Positions 12,268 to 23,792 of a stretch of 45,364 nucleotides of DNA are shown here, piece after piece. A model generated the notes under the pieces. The model was not told the origin of the DNA and did not search any database. It saw only the letters and a program-made list of their open reading frames with translations. The position numbers were made by a program, and so were the translations under genes. This stretch comes from Hirudo medicinalis (Eukaryota > Annelida > Clitellata > Hirudinida > Hirudinidae): positions 1-45,364 of the forward strand of contig MPNW01000143.1 of assembly GCA_011800805.1 (NCBI GenBank), written 5' to 3'. Position 1 is the stretch's first letter; each line of letters opens with the position of its first letter.

Positions 12268-12325
12268 AGATTATTATTATTATTGTTATCATTATTATTT
12301 TATTATTATTATTATTAATATTGTG
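12268..12325. repeat. (ATT)n microsatellite
   Basis: ATT triplets with a few substitutions, low complexity. Confidence 0.9.
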
Positions 12326-12893
12326 TTGTTGTGGTCTTTCTTGAACATAGTTGCTTTTATGAGGACTTTATAAACATTTTAGTGGAAAGAAGCAAATATT
12401 GAACGACATTTATAACTTGAATTTTTGCGCAAATATCTGTCATTTCTTCGTGAATTTTTTCACTAAATTATAATTTCAAAAATGATAATTTCTGACTGAC
12501 GTGAGCCAATAAAATCGATCCTCATCGAATCATGTGGACAAGAAAACAAAAATTCCAAGCAAAAAATCCTCCCAGTACATGACGTTCCAAGCAATAATAT
12601 GATATTGTTTGTTTGTAATCAGTGCATGATTATAATGACACCGTAAATTCATCCACTCACAAAGGACACAACGAGGATTCAAAGGTCTGTGACAAATCCC
12701 GGGTGTACAATTTCTCAGTCAATTTTTTTCTCAGTAAAATTCTCCATAATTTCCCCCAGTTGTTAGACGAACCAAAATTGCTCCCGGTAAAAATTGTTTT
12801 GATGCCAAAATGAACAATTCAGAGAAATATTTACGGGTTATTAAAAAAAAAAAGAAAGGTTTCTCAATTATATTTGACGAGGAGAAAATTACA
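12326..12893. other. Intergenic, nothing recognised
   Basis: AT-rich sequence without a supported gene. Confidence 0.5.
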
Positions 12894-12953
12894 ATCATGA
12901 AATAATCATACATTTGTTGTCAAACTTACCTGGATGATGTAAGTAATGGTTTA
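12894..12953. repeat. 60-bp direct repeat, copy 1
   Basis: Matches 14182-14241 with 6 differences in 60 bases (counted by eye). Both copies sit just outside the LINE ORF1 fragment and both run into ATT triplets. Read on the minus strand, each contains CCAGGTAAGT. Confidence 0.85.
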
Positions 12954-13139
12954 TTATTATTATTAATTTTTTTAAAATTATTTTCCTGACCAAACATTCA
13001 AAATCCATCTGTCCAAATAAATGTACCACAACATAAAATATTTAGAGTCCCCAAACATGGCTCGGGATCTCCGTGGAACAATGAAAGTGAATACAACTTA
13101 ACCAAATAACTTAAACTATGCATGCATGATTCATTACAA

Positions 13140-14025
13140 ATCAAAAGTAACTCGAAGAACAAAAAAATCTATCAATTCATTCGATTGCTTTTTGTAAGCA
13201 AATGGCATGGAAGGCCCTGGTTGTCCTTTGATTCTAACGACCCACTTCTTGCTTCCTCCCTCCTTATTAACTTCTTTTAATTTGTCTGCAAGAAACTGCT
13301 TGCAGTCTTTCTTCCCTGTCTTCCTTTGACAAATCAAGGCTTAGTATAACTTTGAAGCTTTCACTATCTTTCAATCTGCTGCTGTTATTCAGAACCATGT
13401 TCTTGGTCTCTAAGCTTTCAAATTTTATCAACAAGGGTTTTAGTTTCAAGTTTTGGTTTTGAAGATTCTTTAATTTTGTTGTCAATTCTGAACATTTCCA
13501 AGATTTCTTTTTCTATTTTTCTGCCTGTTACTTCTTTCAGGAGCTTTGACACCAGTTCGTTTTCTTTTGACTTTCCAACATCTTCTGTCAAATTGTAGAC
13601 TATGATGTTGTTCCGTCTTCTTTGTCTTTCATTATTCATTTCTATTTTTGAGTTTGTGTCTGTCACTGATTCTTGGACTTTCTCAATATTTTTAATCAAG
13701 GTTTTAACCTTATTTTCAAATAAACTGGACCATTTCTTGCTTGTTCTCATCCAACATTTTTATTGACACTTTGTTCAACTCATTCAAGTTCTGCTGAAGC
13801 TCTTCAATTTGTTTTCCGTGCTCTTTAATGAATCAACCATCTTGTCAGTTGACTTGATAATCAGTTTTTTTTACCTTTCAATTGTTCCATTGCGATTTCG
13901 TCGGCAAATTTCTTCAGACAATCCTCGTTTAAATTCAAACAACTTTCGCACAAATGAAAACAGAGAAGTTCGGCCGCAATCTTAGATTCACAACTGGTCA
14001 CTTTCGCACTTCTCTGTCTCGGCAT
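13140..14025 (-). pseudogene. LINE ORF1 protein remnant (copy 2)
   Basis: Starting at the ATG at 14025, the minus strand encodes a Cys-containing N-terminal segment (FHLCESC, then NEDCLKKF). Next comes a coiled-coil-like stretch rich in K, E and S, then RQRRRNNIIVYNLTED (about 13600-13650). That is the classic start of the RRM-like domain of L1/CR1-type ORF1 proteins. The remaining C-terminal RNA-binding part includes KPLLIKFES and IKGQPGPSMPFAYKK in a shifted frame. At least two frameshifts break it. ORF1 proteins bind LINE RNA as trimers. No RT is attached downstream. Confidence 0.8.
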
Positions 14026-14181
14026 AATTTTTATTTTCTTAAATTACGAGGAATGTTTCCTGAAATCTTAACGTCCTGAAATATCCATGTTCTGTGACTG
14101 AAATGACTCTGTCTATTAACCATTAAAGTATTAAGGAATTCGAGAACACAACTTGTTTACATGAGCGATAATAAACTTTAA

Positions 14182-14241
14182 ATCCTGAAATAGTCCTACA
14201 TTTGCTGTCAAACTTACCTGGATGATATAAGTAATGGATTA
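14182..14241. repeat. 60-bp direct repeat, copy 2
   Basis: About 90% identical to 12894-12953, 1.29 kb away, flanking the ORF1 fragment. It could be the edges of a segmental duplication or terminal parts of a composite element. Confidence 0.85.
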
Positions 14242-14242
14242 C

Positions 14243-14299
<57 letters not shown>

Positions 14300-14357
14300 T
14301 AATATTATTATTATCATCGTCATCATCATCATCACNATGATATAAGTAATGGATTAC

Positions 14358-14411
<54 letters not shown>

Positions 14412-14447
14412 TAATATTATTATTATCATCGTCATCATCATCATCAC
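14222..14447. repeat. Duplicated (ATT)n block joined by a single N
   Basis: The 114 bases at 14222-14335 recur almost exactly at 14337-14447, one triplet unit shorter, with a lone N at 14336 between them. Exact duplication around an N is more like an assembly join than biology. Confidence 0.9.
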
Positions 14448-15159
14448 CAGATAAGAAAAACGTCATCGCGTGTCTAAAACATCGTAAGAACAATTTATAT
14501 TCGAAATTGATTCAACGTTTTGCTCGAGATTTTATTTGTCTGAATTTCCATTGACTCGTTTTTCGGTGGAGTTTCCAGATGAATGAACTGTGGATGAGAA
14601 GCCGAATTATTTTGCTTTCATGCTCCGATCGCCTGCGATTGATGGATGCCTCAATATTTCAAGACAAAATTCCCTTCGCCATTTCAGATCTGAAAGCGTA
14701 TGTTGCAGTCAAATCTTCTCCATTATTATGCAAAATTGAAGCCATTTGGAGGCGATGAAAATTGCTTTAACGATTTTAATGTTTCACTGAATGTTTGAGG
14801 AAGTTGTTCAATTTACTCACTGTGTTGACGTGTTTAATAACGAAGTTGCATTCAAACAGTTAACAAGAGTTGTGGTAAAAATTAATAAATGAGTGATGGA
14901 TGAATTCCTTACGATTCAAATGAAATCACATGATGTTAATATCAATATTTCACAAAATATTTTTTTTTAATATTGAAAAATTCATTGAATAATGTCATTG
15001 GTGAACAAGAACAAGAACACTATTCAGCTATTTATAATATTTACAATATTCTTGCGAAGATAAAAATGGCATCTTTTGTGGACCAGTTCCATGCTTTCTC
15101 TTTTGAATTTCCATCTGCATTATTTAACAATTACTTTTTCGATTGAATATTTAATAAGT
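14448..15159. other. Intergenic, nothing recognised
   Basis: No gene or repeat supported. Confidence 0.5.
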
Positions 15160-15227
15160 TTATTATTATTATTAATGTTGTTGTTATTAATATTATAATT
15201 ATAAATATTATTATTATCATTATCATC

Positions 15228-15280
<53 letters not shown>

Positions 15281-15300
15281 TATCATTATCATTATTTCTT
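15160..15300. repeat. (ATT)/(CAC)/(ATC) compound microsatellite
   Basis: ATT triplets, five CAC units near 15226-15242, then about 12 ATC units. The minus-strand poly-Met frame is an artefact. Confidence 0.9.
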
Positions 15301-17366
15301 TATACTTCATTCGTCTTTGCAAATTTTTTCGTTGCAAACATTTCAGAGCACTTTCGCATTGCTTGGCGTAAGAACTGGATATTTAGTAAATTTTACTTTC
15401 CATCCTAATATTCCTAATATTAATATAAACGTACTTGACTTCATTATTACTGATGATAATATTGTATCTCAATAACATAATGACACTTGTTTTCACGGAC
15501 TTCATTGCATTAATTCAGATATTGTTACTAATGATATTACAATATTAACCACATTATTGCAGCAAATAATAACTTTATTATCTTCCCGCAAGACGCCTCG
15601 CATCCACGCACAGTCAACAAAAGGTTGATCTTACGCACGCAATCACGGAAAGCAAACCGAAAAAAAAACCGGGTGAAAATGAGAAAAAGTCGTGCCTGAG
15701 AGGATCCAGCCTTAAAATTATTTCCACCATTTGCTTTGGATCCCTAATCTCGTCAATCAAGCCGGCCAGTTCCATTCTATTCTTTTTCATTTTATTTTAA
15801 TTAAATTGCAAATAAGTTAGACTGAAATTGAGGAAATATTAAATCATTTGTATTTGAGTAATTCATTGCAGATCAGCACAAAGATTTAACTCATTTAGAC
15901 CCTTTACGTGTACTTTCTTCTTACCAGTTGTTCGTAAATCCACCCATAATAACCAATACAGTAATATCTAATCCTTAGTAACGCTAACTAATAAACATTT
16001 TAAAGAATTTATCATTTAATTGTTTACTGAACAAAATGCAAGGTTCTTGCAACTCTCGGATCCTTGTAGCAGGTGGTTTGTGTAACTTAAGGACAGAAAC
16101 TGAACATGTGTTCCTCTCCACTTGAAAAGTAGAATTTGAACCACAAATAAAGTAATTTTATGAAGCAACCACAACAGTCGTGTTAAGTTCTCGAAAGGCA
16201 ATCATTTGCAAAATCATTAACTTCATTAAATTTACAAATTAGTATCATTCTCGTTTTAATATAAATTTAATTTGAGTATTTTTATTTTAAAACGTAAAAT
16301 TAAATTTCATCAACAAAGAAAAAACTGTTGAAAAAAAACCACTCTTAAGGATCCGAAACAATGGTTGATTGATGCTTAATGGTGTTCTTTTTAAAAATTC
16401 CATCAAGAACGATTTTAGAGAAGAATTCCCGCCAGGCGTGTGTTTGGAGAGCAGACGATACGCTTGAGTGTCAATCGCATTTCTTAGCAGGATATCATCG
16501 GAGAAGAAGCTTTCGCCGGACCTTCCATCGTCCGCATTTAACAAATAAATAAACAATTCCTTCGGTTGTCATGGAAACTGTGTAAGCGATCTTCATGGAA
16601 ACGAATTTCTTGAAATGAGTTTCGCGAAATCGAAGTGGATTCGTGATGAGAGTCGATTATTCGAATCCTTACTGCATTAGTCTCAGGTTTGTTTCCAGGA
16701 GGGCATTAAATTATGGAAACAATTTATTCTCCTTTAATTATTACGTTATGGATGCAATTATTTCTCTTTGAATTATTTTTTATTCAATTAAGGAACATCT
16801 GATAAAAGTTTAATTTCATTTCCCCGCATTTCAAAACATTCCGAGTGAAAATGCGAAGACTAATAAATTTAATTCCAAAATAATCCTGGATTTCATGAAC
16901 GACCACAAACGACATCAACCAAACACGTCATGATACTATTTGCATCCCACTCTAAATAGTCTCAGTTTTAGGTGCTAAATATAAATTTAAATATAAATAG
17001 ACATAAAACGAATTACGCGAGATTAAATGAATAAATAATAAAAACCGGAGCAATTCGAGGATTATAAATTCAAATAAATTCCGAAAAGAGGTCAGAAATT
17101 GTTAACCTTTCGAAATGAGTCATCACATGCTGAAAATCTATTCAAAGTGGTGACCAAGAGGGTAGTTCTCCTAGTGGTTCTAATTCAACTGCCTTCTGTG
17201 ACCCCTGCTTGACCTTGTGAACTTTTAGCGGGGTCAGCAAGACGTAATTTGAAGGATATCGTAATGTTTGCTTGTATTTTTTGTTTTCGTGTTTTCAGTT
17301 TTTTTCAAGATTGGTGATGTCGATTAACTAACAATAACAAAATGAAATGATTTATAATACTAGGTA
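15301..17366. other. Gene-poor stretch
   Basis: AT-rich; two short minus-strand frames (16016-16201 and 16287-16556) have no recognisable domain or splice context. No supported gene. Confidence 0.5.
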
Positions 17367-17414
17367 ATATTATCACAATATAATCATATTCTTTTATTAT
17401 TATTGTGATAATAT
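17367..17414. repeat. 14-bp perfect inverted repeat
   Basis: ATATTATCACAATA at 17367-17380 is the exact reverse complement of 17401-17414, with a 20-base loop. It could fold as a hairpin or be the core of a tiny inverted-repeat element. Confidence 0.85.
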
Positions 17415-20400
17415 ATTGTAATTATCATCGTGGTAATAGTTTAGGAAAATATCAATACGTGTAATGAGGATGGCTGACGAAGTGAATTGTAGGACATTGA
17501 TCGAGCGTCCATAAACAAATAGAGCACACAAATATATTATTTGCCTGCGAATATTTGCACTAATCTGCACGTAAGCATATATTTGTAGGAAATTATTACC
17601 ATTGAATTTTCTGTTGTAACTGTCATGCTGGACACTGCCTCGGGCATTTCGGTAATTTCAAAAATAAATATTTTCAACATGGATTCATCGGAAACTGAAC
17701 GTTTTCGCAACAAAAATTAATAAATACAATCGAGCAAATAATAAAGGCACGGAGCAACAGTAAATGTGAACAAATCTGTTCGAAAATAAAACTGATTTAT
17801 AACATGCCTTAACGCCGAATAATAATTTTATTATTATAAGTATATAATTATTTATTAATTAATATTATACATTTATTATTATATTATTGCAATAATTTTA
17901 ATTAAACTATGATCATGCCCTTAAGATTCACGTGTTTCATGAAATCCTTCTAAAACTATTTGAAGTCAAATGTCAAATCGATGAAATATTTCATTATTTA
18001 TTTATTATAAATTCTCCTTTAAAATAAAACAAACAAAATATCAGCAACTCAGGAAGGAAAGTAAAGAAGAAAAGATATTCTGTGATCTTCTCTCGGTCTA
18101 TGGAATGTGAATGATCTCAATTTTTAAGACTAAGATTGGCGCCTCTCGGAAAACCGGGAGACTGAATGAGCTTTCCATCTGGAAGTAATGGGAAGATGGA
18201 ATGGTGGAATGACACTGTCATGCAGTTTACGTATGCTATTGTAATTATTATTACATGTCCACACATGTAATGATGTATTACAGGAATGATGTTGTGGACT
18301 TAAAATGGTATTACAAAGTATGAATGGTTTTGGATCAAATTACTACTGACCTTCCAAGTCACTAAAGGTTGAAGGCGTATCTGAGAAGTTTTGAATGAGT
18401 TTCAAAACTCAAGATGGCGGCTGAAACGTCGCTGACGATTGTGATAATGATTATTCATTCATATGATATTAAATCACAACAATATTTTAAATTTGTAAAT
18501 GTTTAAGATGATAATAATAATAATATATTTTTTTATATTAGAAAGGTTTATATAGTTATAATAATATATCATATAAGATATTAATTATTGTTAATATAAT
18601 ATCATAATACAATAACATTTTAAACCGTAACCTAAAGACACCAAGTTTGTTTGGACAATAATTCCCAGGCTGGGCAAACTGAGGACAGCATAATGAATGG
18701 AATAAGCTTAATGTACAAATCAGATGGAAAACTGACAGTTCGAACGAAACAGGGTTCAAATCCAGCTTTTTCTCGAACGAGAATCAATCAGCATTTTGCA
18801 TTTATTCGTGTGGCATCCATCTATCATGTACCTTTGTAATTCAATCAAAGACTCTTCACGGCAGACCCAGGATTAACTCCCCTCAGTTTCTACGTAATTT
18901 TTGTCGCTGCTATTTCCTTCGCTCTCATTCTCTCTCGTTCATCCTTTCTCCTTCTGGTTCTTTCGCAGTCGATTGGAAAACTTTAGAGGATTAGAAATGA
19001 GCACGTCTGACGAAAGAGTAATTTGTCATTTGAGCTCAAAAAATCATTTGGTTGAGAAGATCCGACTGCAAATTGATTCCTCGAAAGACAATGAATCCTT
19101 GATGGAGGTTGCTGATGGAAATACAAGATTCTGAGAAGATTCTACGACTTGGAAATTAAAGGGAACATTAACTGATGAAATTAAGATTTAATTGAATTAA
19201 TAATCGAGATGGAATTAATTCACTGGTCAATGGGAAAACTTTTATTGCATCATAGGTACTTCCTTTGACATTATCAAAACCAAGATAACAAAGTAAATTA
19301 AAATGTATATATTCAAATTTACAAAAGCTACTTTTAATAAAATTATTTGAAAAGAAAATCGTTTCATATGCAATTTCTCTTCTCGGCAACAGAAATGAAG
19401 CAGATTAACAACTCTAAATAAGAAGACCTTGAAGCGAGCAAAGTAGAAGATATTTCTCCGTTGTAAGTCTGCTGCTTGAGAAGCAATTGAAGTCGTCCAG
19501 CGTCCACGTCATCCTCCTCCTGATGATGATGATGATGATAACGATGACAATGACCATGAGTTAAATAGCTTCCATCTCATCCTCCTCAAGGACTGGGCTT
19601 TTGAGCGCCTGCGATGAAATACGACACCAGTCCTGAGAGGCATGCAATTGTTCTGAAGAGTCTCGTTCGAAGCGAGGCAGAGAATTAAGCTGCCCGCGCA
19701 CAAAGAAAGACGGACGTCCCGGTCCTTAATCAAGTCTTCTGCTCAAACAAAGATCTCCCCCCATTCATAAGAGACAGGGGACGCGGTGTGCAGGGGAAGC
19801 ATGGAAGTGTCCGGAGTTAATTGGAAGATTTAGAGCCGCCATCTTGAATTGTCCACTCGAAATGAGACCTCGCCATGCCATGGGATTTTCCAGATGGTGT
19901 TTCGTTCGCTTCACTCCTTAGAATTTCCAACTGCAACTGACTTCAATCCAATTTCGTGGACACATAAGCACCTGACAAGCGAAAAAAATACCGAAAGGGA
20001 GAAATTCTTATGACTGTGGTTGTTTGTTCAACTAATGTCAGGAAAAGATGGCTGCACCGTCGGAGACATGAACGTTTTCTTGTCTCAATTTTACAAGTTT
20101 ATATGAGAAAGACTACGTTAACCAAATGAGGTAACTTTAGAAACTGGCAATATTAATTGTTATCAATAACAATATCATTGTTATTATTGAATAAATGCCC
20201 TGATACAATACGTTATAGACAAGAAATCAAATAACAACAATAATAATAATAACAAAAATAATAATAAGAAGAAAGTAGATGTTAGTTGGATGTACATTAA
20301 GAGGACTTTTCCAATTGATATGTGCTTACAGCTACTCCATGGTCAATTTGAGTGATTATGTTGAGCGAGGAAAGGTCAGGTTTTGCAGGCTTGTAAAAAG

Positions 20401-20574
20401 CTGCTGGGAAGACAAAATATTCTCTCCTGAAGGAAGCAAAGGCAATAAAGAATAAATATTTGCTTTTGTCAACAACTCAAACATCAGCGAAAGTGATGCT
20501 AAAGGACAGCATAGAGAAGGAGAGAAAAGAAGAACTGCGGATAATTTATTTGCAACCTTGAAAAACCTTTTATC
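17415..20574. other. Gene-poor stretch
   Basis: Contains a hairpin at 18250-18271 (ATTACATGT, loop CCAC, ACATGTAAT), a TGA-triplet run near 19521-19540 and AT-rich filler. From about 20330 decayed + strand frames probably lead into the LINE that starts to be recognisable at 20575. No gene. Confidence 0.5.
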
Positions 20575-21260
20575 GACAAAGAAGCAAGCTGTGCTTGGTT
20601 AAGAAGTGCTGTGCTCAAAGAAGACACTGATAGCTCGATCATGGCAGCTCAGAACCAGACACTCTAACACAGATTCCATCTTCGCAAGATCTTCAAGCAG
20701 CAGATTGATGACAATTGCAGAGTCTATAGCAAGGCCAAAGAAACCATAAGCCACATAACGACAGGTTGAACGGTTCTCTCACCAGTGGCTGAATATTTGC
20801 ACCGACATTACAGGGTAGCCAGCTATGTTCATTGGATAGTATGACGTGTTGTGAAGTTCCCAACAAATGGTACGAACACATGCCCCAAAGTGTGGTAAAT
20901 ACAGACGATAATAGCATATTGTAGGACTATGCAGTAATTACGGACATATAAATCTTAGCCAACAGACCCGACATTGTCATCCATGATAGAAAATCCGAGT
21001 CTTGAATGCTAATTGATGTTTCCGTCCATGACGATAAAAATATCGCGCTTAAAGAAGCAGAAAAAGTTAGCAAGTACACAGATTTGGAGATCGAAATTAA
21101 CCGGATGTGGAACATGACAACCAAGGTCGTAGGAGCACTCGGAACGATGAAAAAAGACTTCGCGAAAGGAATGGAGTTGATACCAGGACGTCCTAAGGTT
21201 TCGGAGATTCAAAAATCTCCTTGTTGGGCACTGCCCACATTTTACGAAAAGTGCTTGGAT
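20575..21260 (+). mobile_element. Decayed LINE 3' part: zinc motif and R2-type endonuclease
   Basis: The + strand, with shifts and stops, reads AWLRSAVLKEDTDSS (20595), RKIFKQQIDDNCRVY (about 20685), KAKETISHITTG (20734) and NKWYEHMP (20872). It then reads RPDIVIHDRK (about 20965), IDVSVHDDKNIA (21010), EAEKVSKYTDLEIE and WNMTTKVVGALG. This is the C-terminal region of R2/NeSL-type LINEs: a CCHC-like knuckle in which the second Cys reads Tyr, then a PD-(D/E)xK restriction-like endonuclease. The RPD and the I-D...K spacing are kept. It ends near GRPKVSEIQKSP (about 21190). Not intact. Confidence 0.85.
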
Positions 21261-21724
21261 GAATCGCTGAGAGGAATAATGAAAATAATTGATAATTTCA
21301 TAATAATAACAATAACTCCGACATGGTTAAGTCTTAAAATTATCTAGAGTAAGGAGTAGCGAATGACTTGATTATGTCAAGATTACGTCACAAATTTTAC
21401 ATCAGATAAACATTGCCATAAGTTATGACAGAAGCAAGAATCACTAACAAGGCGAGCATTGCTAATGCTTCAATTGCGTTGATTGCAGATAATTGCAACA
21501 TGGAATGCAGAAGGTTTTTTCGATTTGTAAGATACACTGACTCAGCACAACCACGCGAGATTTTTTCGTGTGGGGTAATTACCACCTTTACACGTGGTAA
21601 TGGTTTCGTAGATTCAGCACATGGCAGCAAAGATTGCTTATTTCTTCAAGTCATCCAACAATTTTAAAGAAAAATATCATCGGTTTAAATCGTTTGAAAA
21701 ACCAAATCAATACATTCTGTTGCT

Positions 21725-22200
21725 AAATACTCCTACATGAAAAGACTAAAACTTCTCAAACTTAGGACCCTGGAGAAACGCCGCCTCCTAGCTGACTTAA
21801 CATTCTGCTTCAAACTACTAAATGGCTTCGCGGACTCTCCCCTGAGGAATCTCCTACTCGTCCTTGGATAATCTTGGATTATCCAGGCATGAGAGGGCAC
21901 AACTTCAAACTTCGATACAGTAAATTTTCGACAGATATTGCCAAATATTCTTACTGCAGTAGGATCGTTAAACCATGGAATACACTGCCAAATGAAATCG
22001 TGAACTCAAATACTGTTTCCCGCTTTAATTCGTTAATACGCGACTTTGACTTTAACAGTTACTTAACATATACTTCATTATCCTTGCAATTCAGGAGGTT
22101 TATGTTGTCCTCTTTTGTATGTAAATTGTACAGACTTGTATTAGTTGTCTCACGACCCTTCAGTTTGTTGAATAAATAGTAATATTAGAATAAAGTTGTG
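21725..22200 (+). mobile_element. CR1/Jockey-like LINE 3' end
   Basis: At about 21738-21835 the + strand reads MKRLKLLKLRTLEKRRLLAD then CFKLLNGF. After a shift it continues at 21886 with RGHNFKLRYSKFSTD, SYCSRIVKPWNTLPNEIV and a C-terminal tail to 22179. These phrases are the standard end of CR1/L2/Jockey-type RT proteins, just before their 3' UTR. AATAAAG follows at about 22190. 5'-truncated, as most LINE copies are. Confidence 0.85.
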
Positions 22201-23359
22201 ATTGCTATGAATTCATAAATTTCATAATTTATTAATTACTCTTTGTTATAATTATTATTATTATTTATTAGAAATTAATTAATGATTAATTGTTGATTAG
22301 TCATTGCTCCTTAATTGATTGTAATTGATCTTCATTTCCGTGACAAAAGTTCGTTTGTCGATTTCTTTGATTCTCTTCGAGTCTTTTATTGATCTCTGAT
22401 TTCTTTGAATCCAATGAATTCATTCGTTAAATGTAATCAGGAGATTGAAATGTAATTTTTTTAATCAGGAGAGTAAAAATGTAATTAATGAATTAATTCA
22501 TTACTGGTGAATGAATTATTATATTATAATATTAATGAATGAATTAATGGATGAATTAAGTAATGCAACGATAAATACGAATTTAGTGATGAATATGGGT
22601 ATGGATGTAATTATGACTATGAGTGTCAATGTAATGATGGATTTAAATGTGAATTTTAATGCATTGATGAATATTCAAGGTTAATTTTTTAATTTATTTA
22701 AATTATTTTCCTCGGAAAACTCCAGAAAATTTGATAAACTGGGAATTTATGAAAATTTTGGGGAGAAAAAAGTGTGCAGACTTTTGTAAATTAATCAACA
22801 ATTTAATTCTTCAAATTTTAAAGAAATGTTGCTTAAACACCTCGTTTAAATATAACCTCGTCGTATTTCGTAAAAAATATTTATTGGTTATTTTCAGATT
22901 TTTAATAATTAAATTCTTTATCGAAATTATTAATTTAGATTCCAAAGCAAATCAATCATAAAGAAATTCTTCCAATGTTAACTGCCACAAAAACATTTCC
23001 CGTGATGCTGTCTACATATAGAAGTGATCCATCATTGTCCTCAATTATCTCAATGCTTTAAAATCTAACAGGCCGGCATTTGATAGGAACTCGCTGGAGC
23101 TGGAATAACTTGAATTTGTCATGAGAGGCGCTTGAAGTCAATTAATCAAGTTGGCACGCTTTGGACTGATTAATTCCTTGCTCACACGTCGAATTTGGCA
23201 TGGAAGTAATAAGAGCAGTAATAAATGGTTGCTGATTCTTCATATCAGCATATTTGCATTATGATGTATTTTAAATAATTATAATAACATAGTAATAATT
23301 ATGCAATAATAAATATAAAACAAAAATTATATCACCATGTTATATTCTAGTTATCGTTA
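22201..23359. other. AT-rich stretch with imperfect AATGAATTAATG-type repeats
   Basis: 22440-22700 holds irregular runs of GAATTAAT and GATG motifs. A 76-codon frame at 22731-22961 is low-complexity Lys/Ile/Phe and unsupported. Confidence 0.5.
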
Positions 23360-23792
23360 TCTACAATATAAAACAGAAAGTACGTATGTATGTTTGTATG
23401 TCCCAAGAACTTCTCCCAAACAATGGGCGGAAGCGACTTGAAATGTGCACACGTCATTCTCTATGCCATTCGCAGGTGAACTGTGCTATTTTCAATTTTC
23501 AAATTTCAAGTTTTCCAACTTTCACATTTTCCAAAATCGCAAACGAGTTTTAAACTCGAGAGATAATGAAAGCAAGGAGCATTGTGTTCTCGCATGGTCT
23601 AATGTTTGAGACTTAGCCTCTCGCGACGGCTATACGGGTTCGAATCCCGTTGCCTTATAACCCAGTTCTTTGAGGGCGACTAGCTGGCTGAATTTGAAGG
23701 ACGCAAATAATAACGGGATAAATAAAATTGATTATAATGGATACAAAATGAATTTGTATATATGACTGGCGAAGCCGGTCTAAAATATCTAA
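23360..23792 (+). mobile_element. Non-autonomous Helitron, 433 bp, apparently complete
   Basis: The left end begins TCTACAATATAAAACAGAAA, followed by a GTATGTATGTTTGTATGT run typical of Helitron left ends. The right end has a hairpin at 23764-23780 (GACTGGC, loop GAA, GCCGGTC; one G-T pair), eight bases further on CTAA, the CTRR terminus. The base before the left end is A and the base after CTAA is T, exactly the AT target used by Helitrons. No Rep/helicase is encoded, so it would depend on an autonomous partner. It carries a tRNA-like module at about 23581-23655. Confidence 0.75.
23581..23655 (+). other. tRNA-like module inside the Helitron
   Basis: An anticodon-like arm (TGAGA, loop CTTAGCC, TCTCG; loop triplet TAG, a Leu-type anticodon) and a perfect T arm (ACGGG, loop TTCGAAT, CCCGT) lie at tRNA-like spacing, with an A-box-like TGGTCTAATG upstream. 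No acceptor stem can be formed, so it is a SINE- or tRNA-derived fragment, not a working tRNA. The GGGTTCGAATCCC B box could still recruit Pol III. Confidence 0.65.

Noticed and set aside
18745..18880. B-box-like GGGTTCAAATCC as a possible SINE or tRNA
   Set aside because: No A box at the right distance, no stems, no tail like the other SINE copies.
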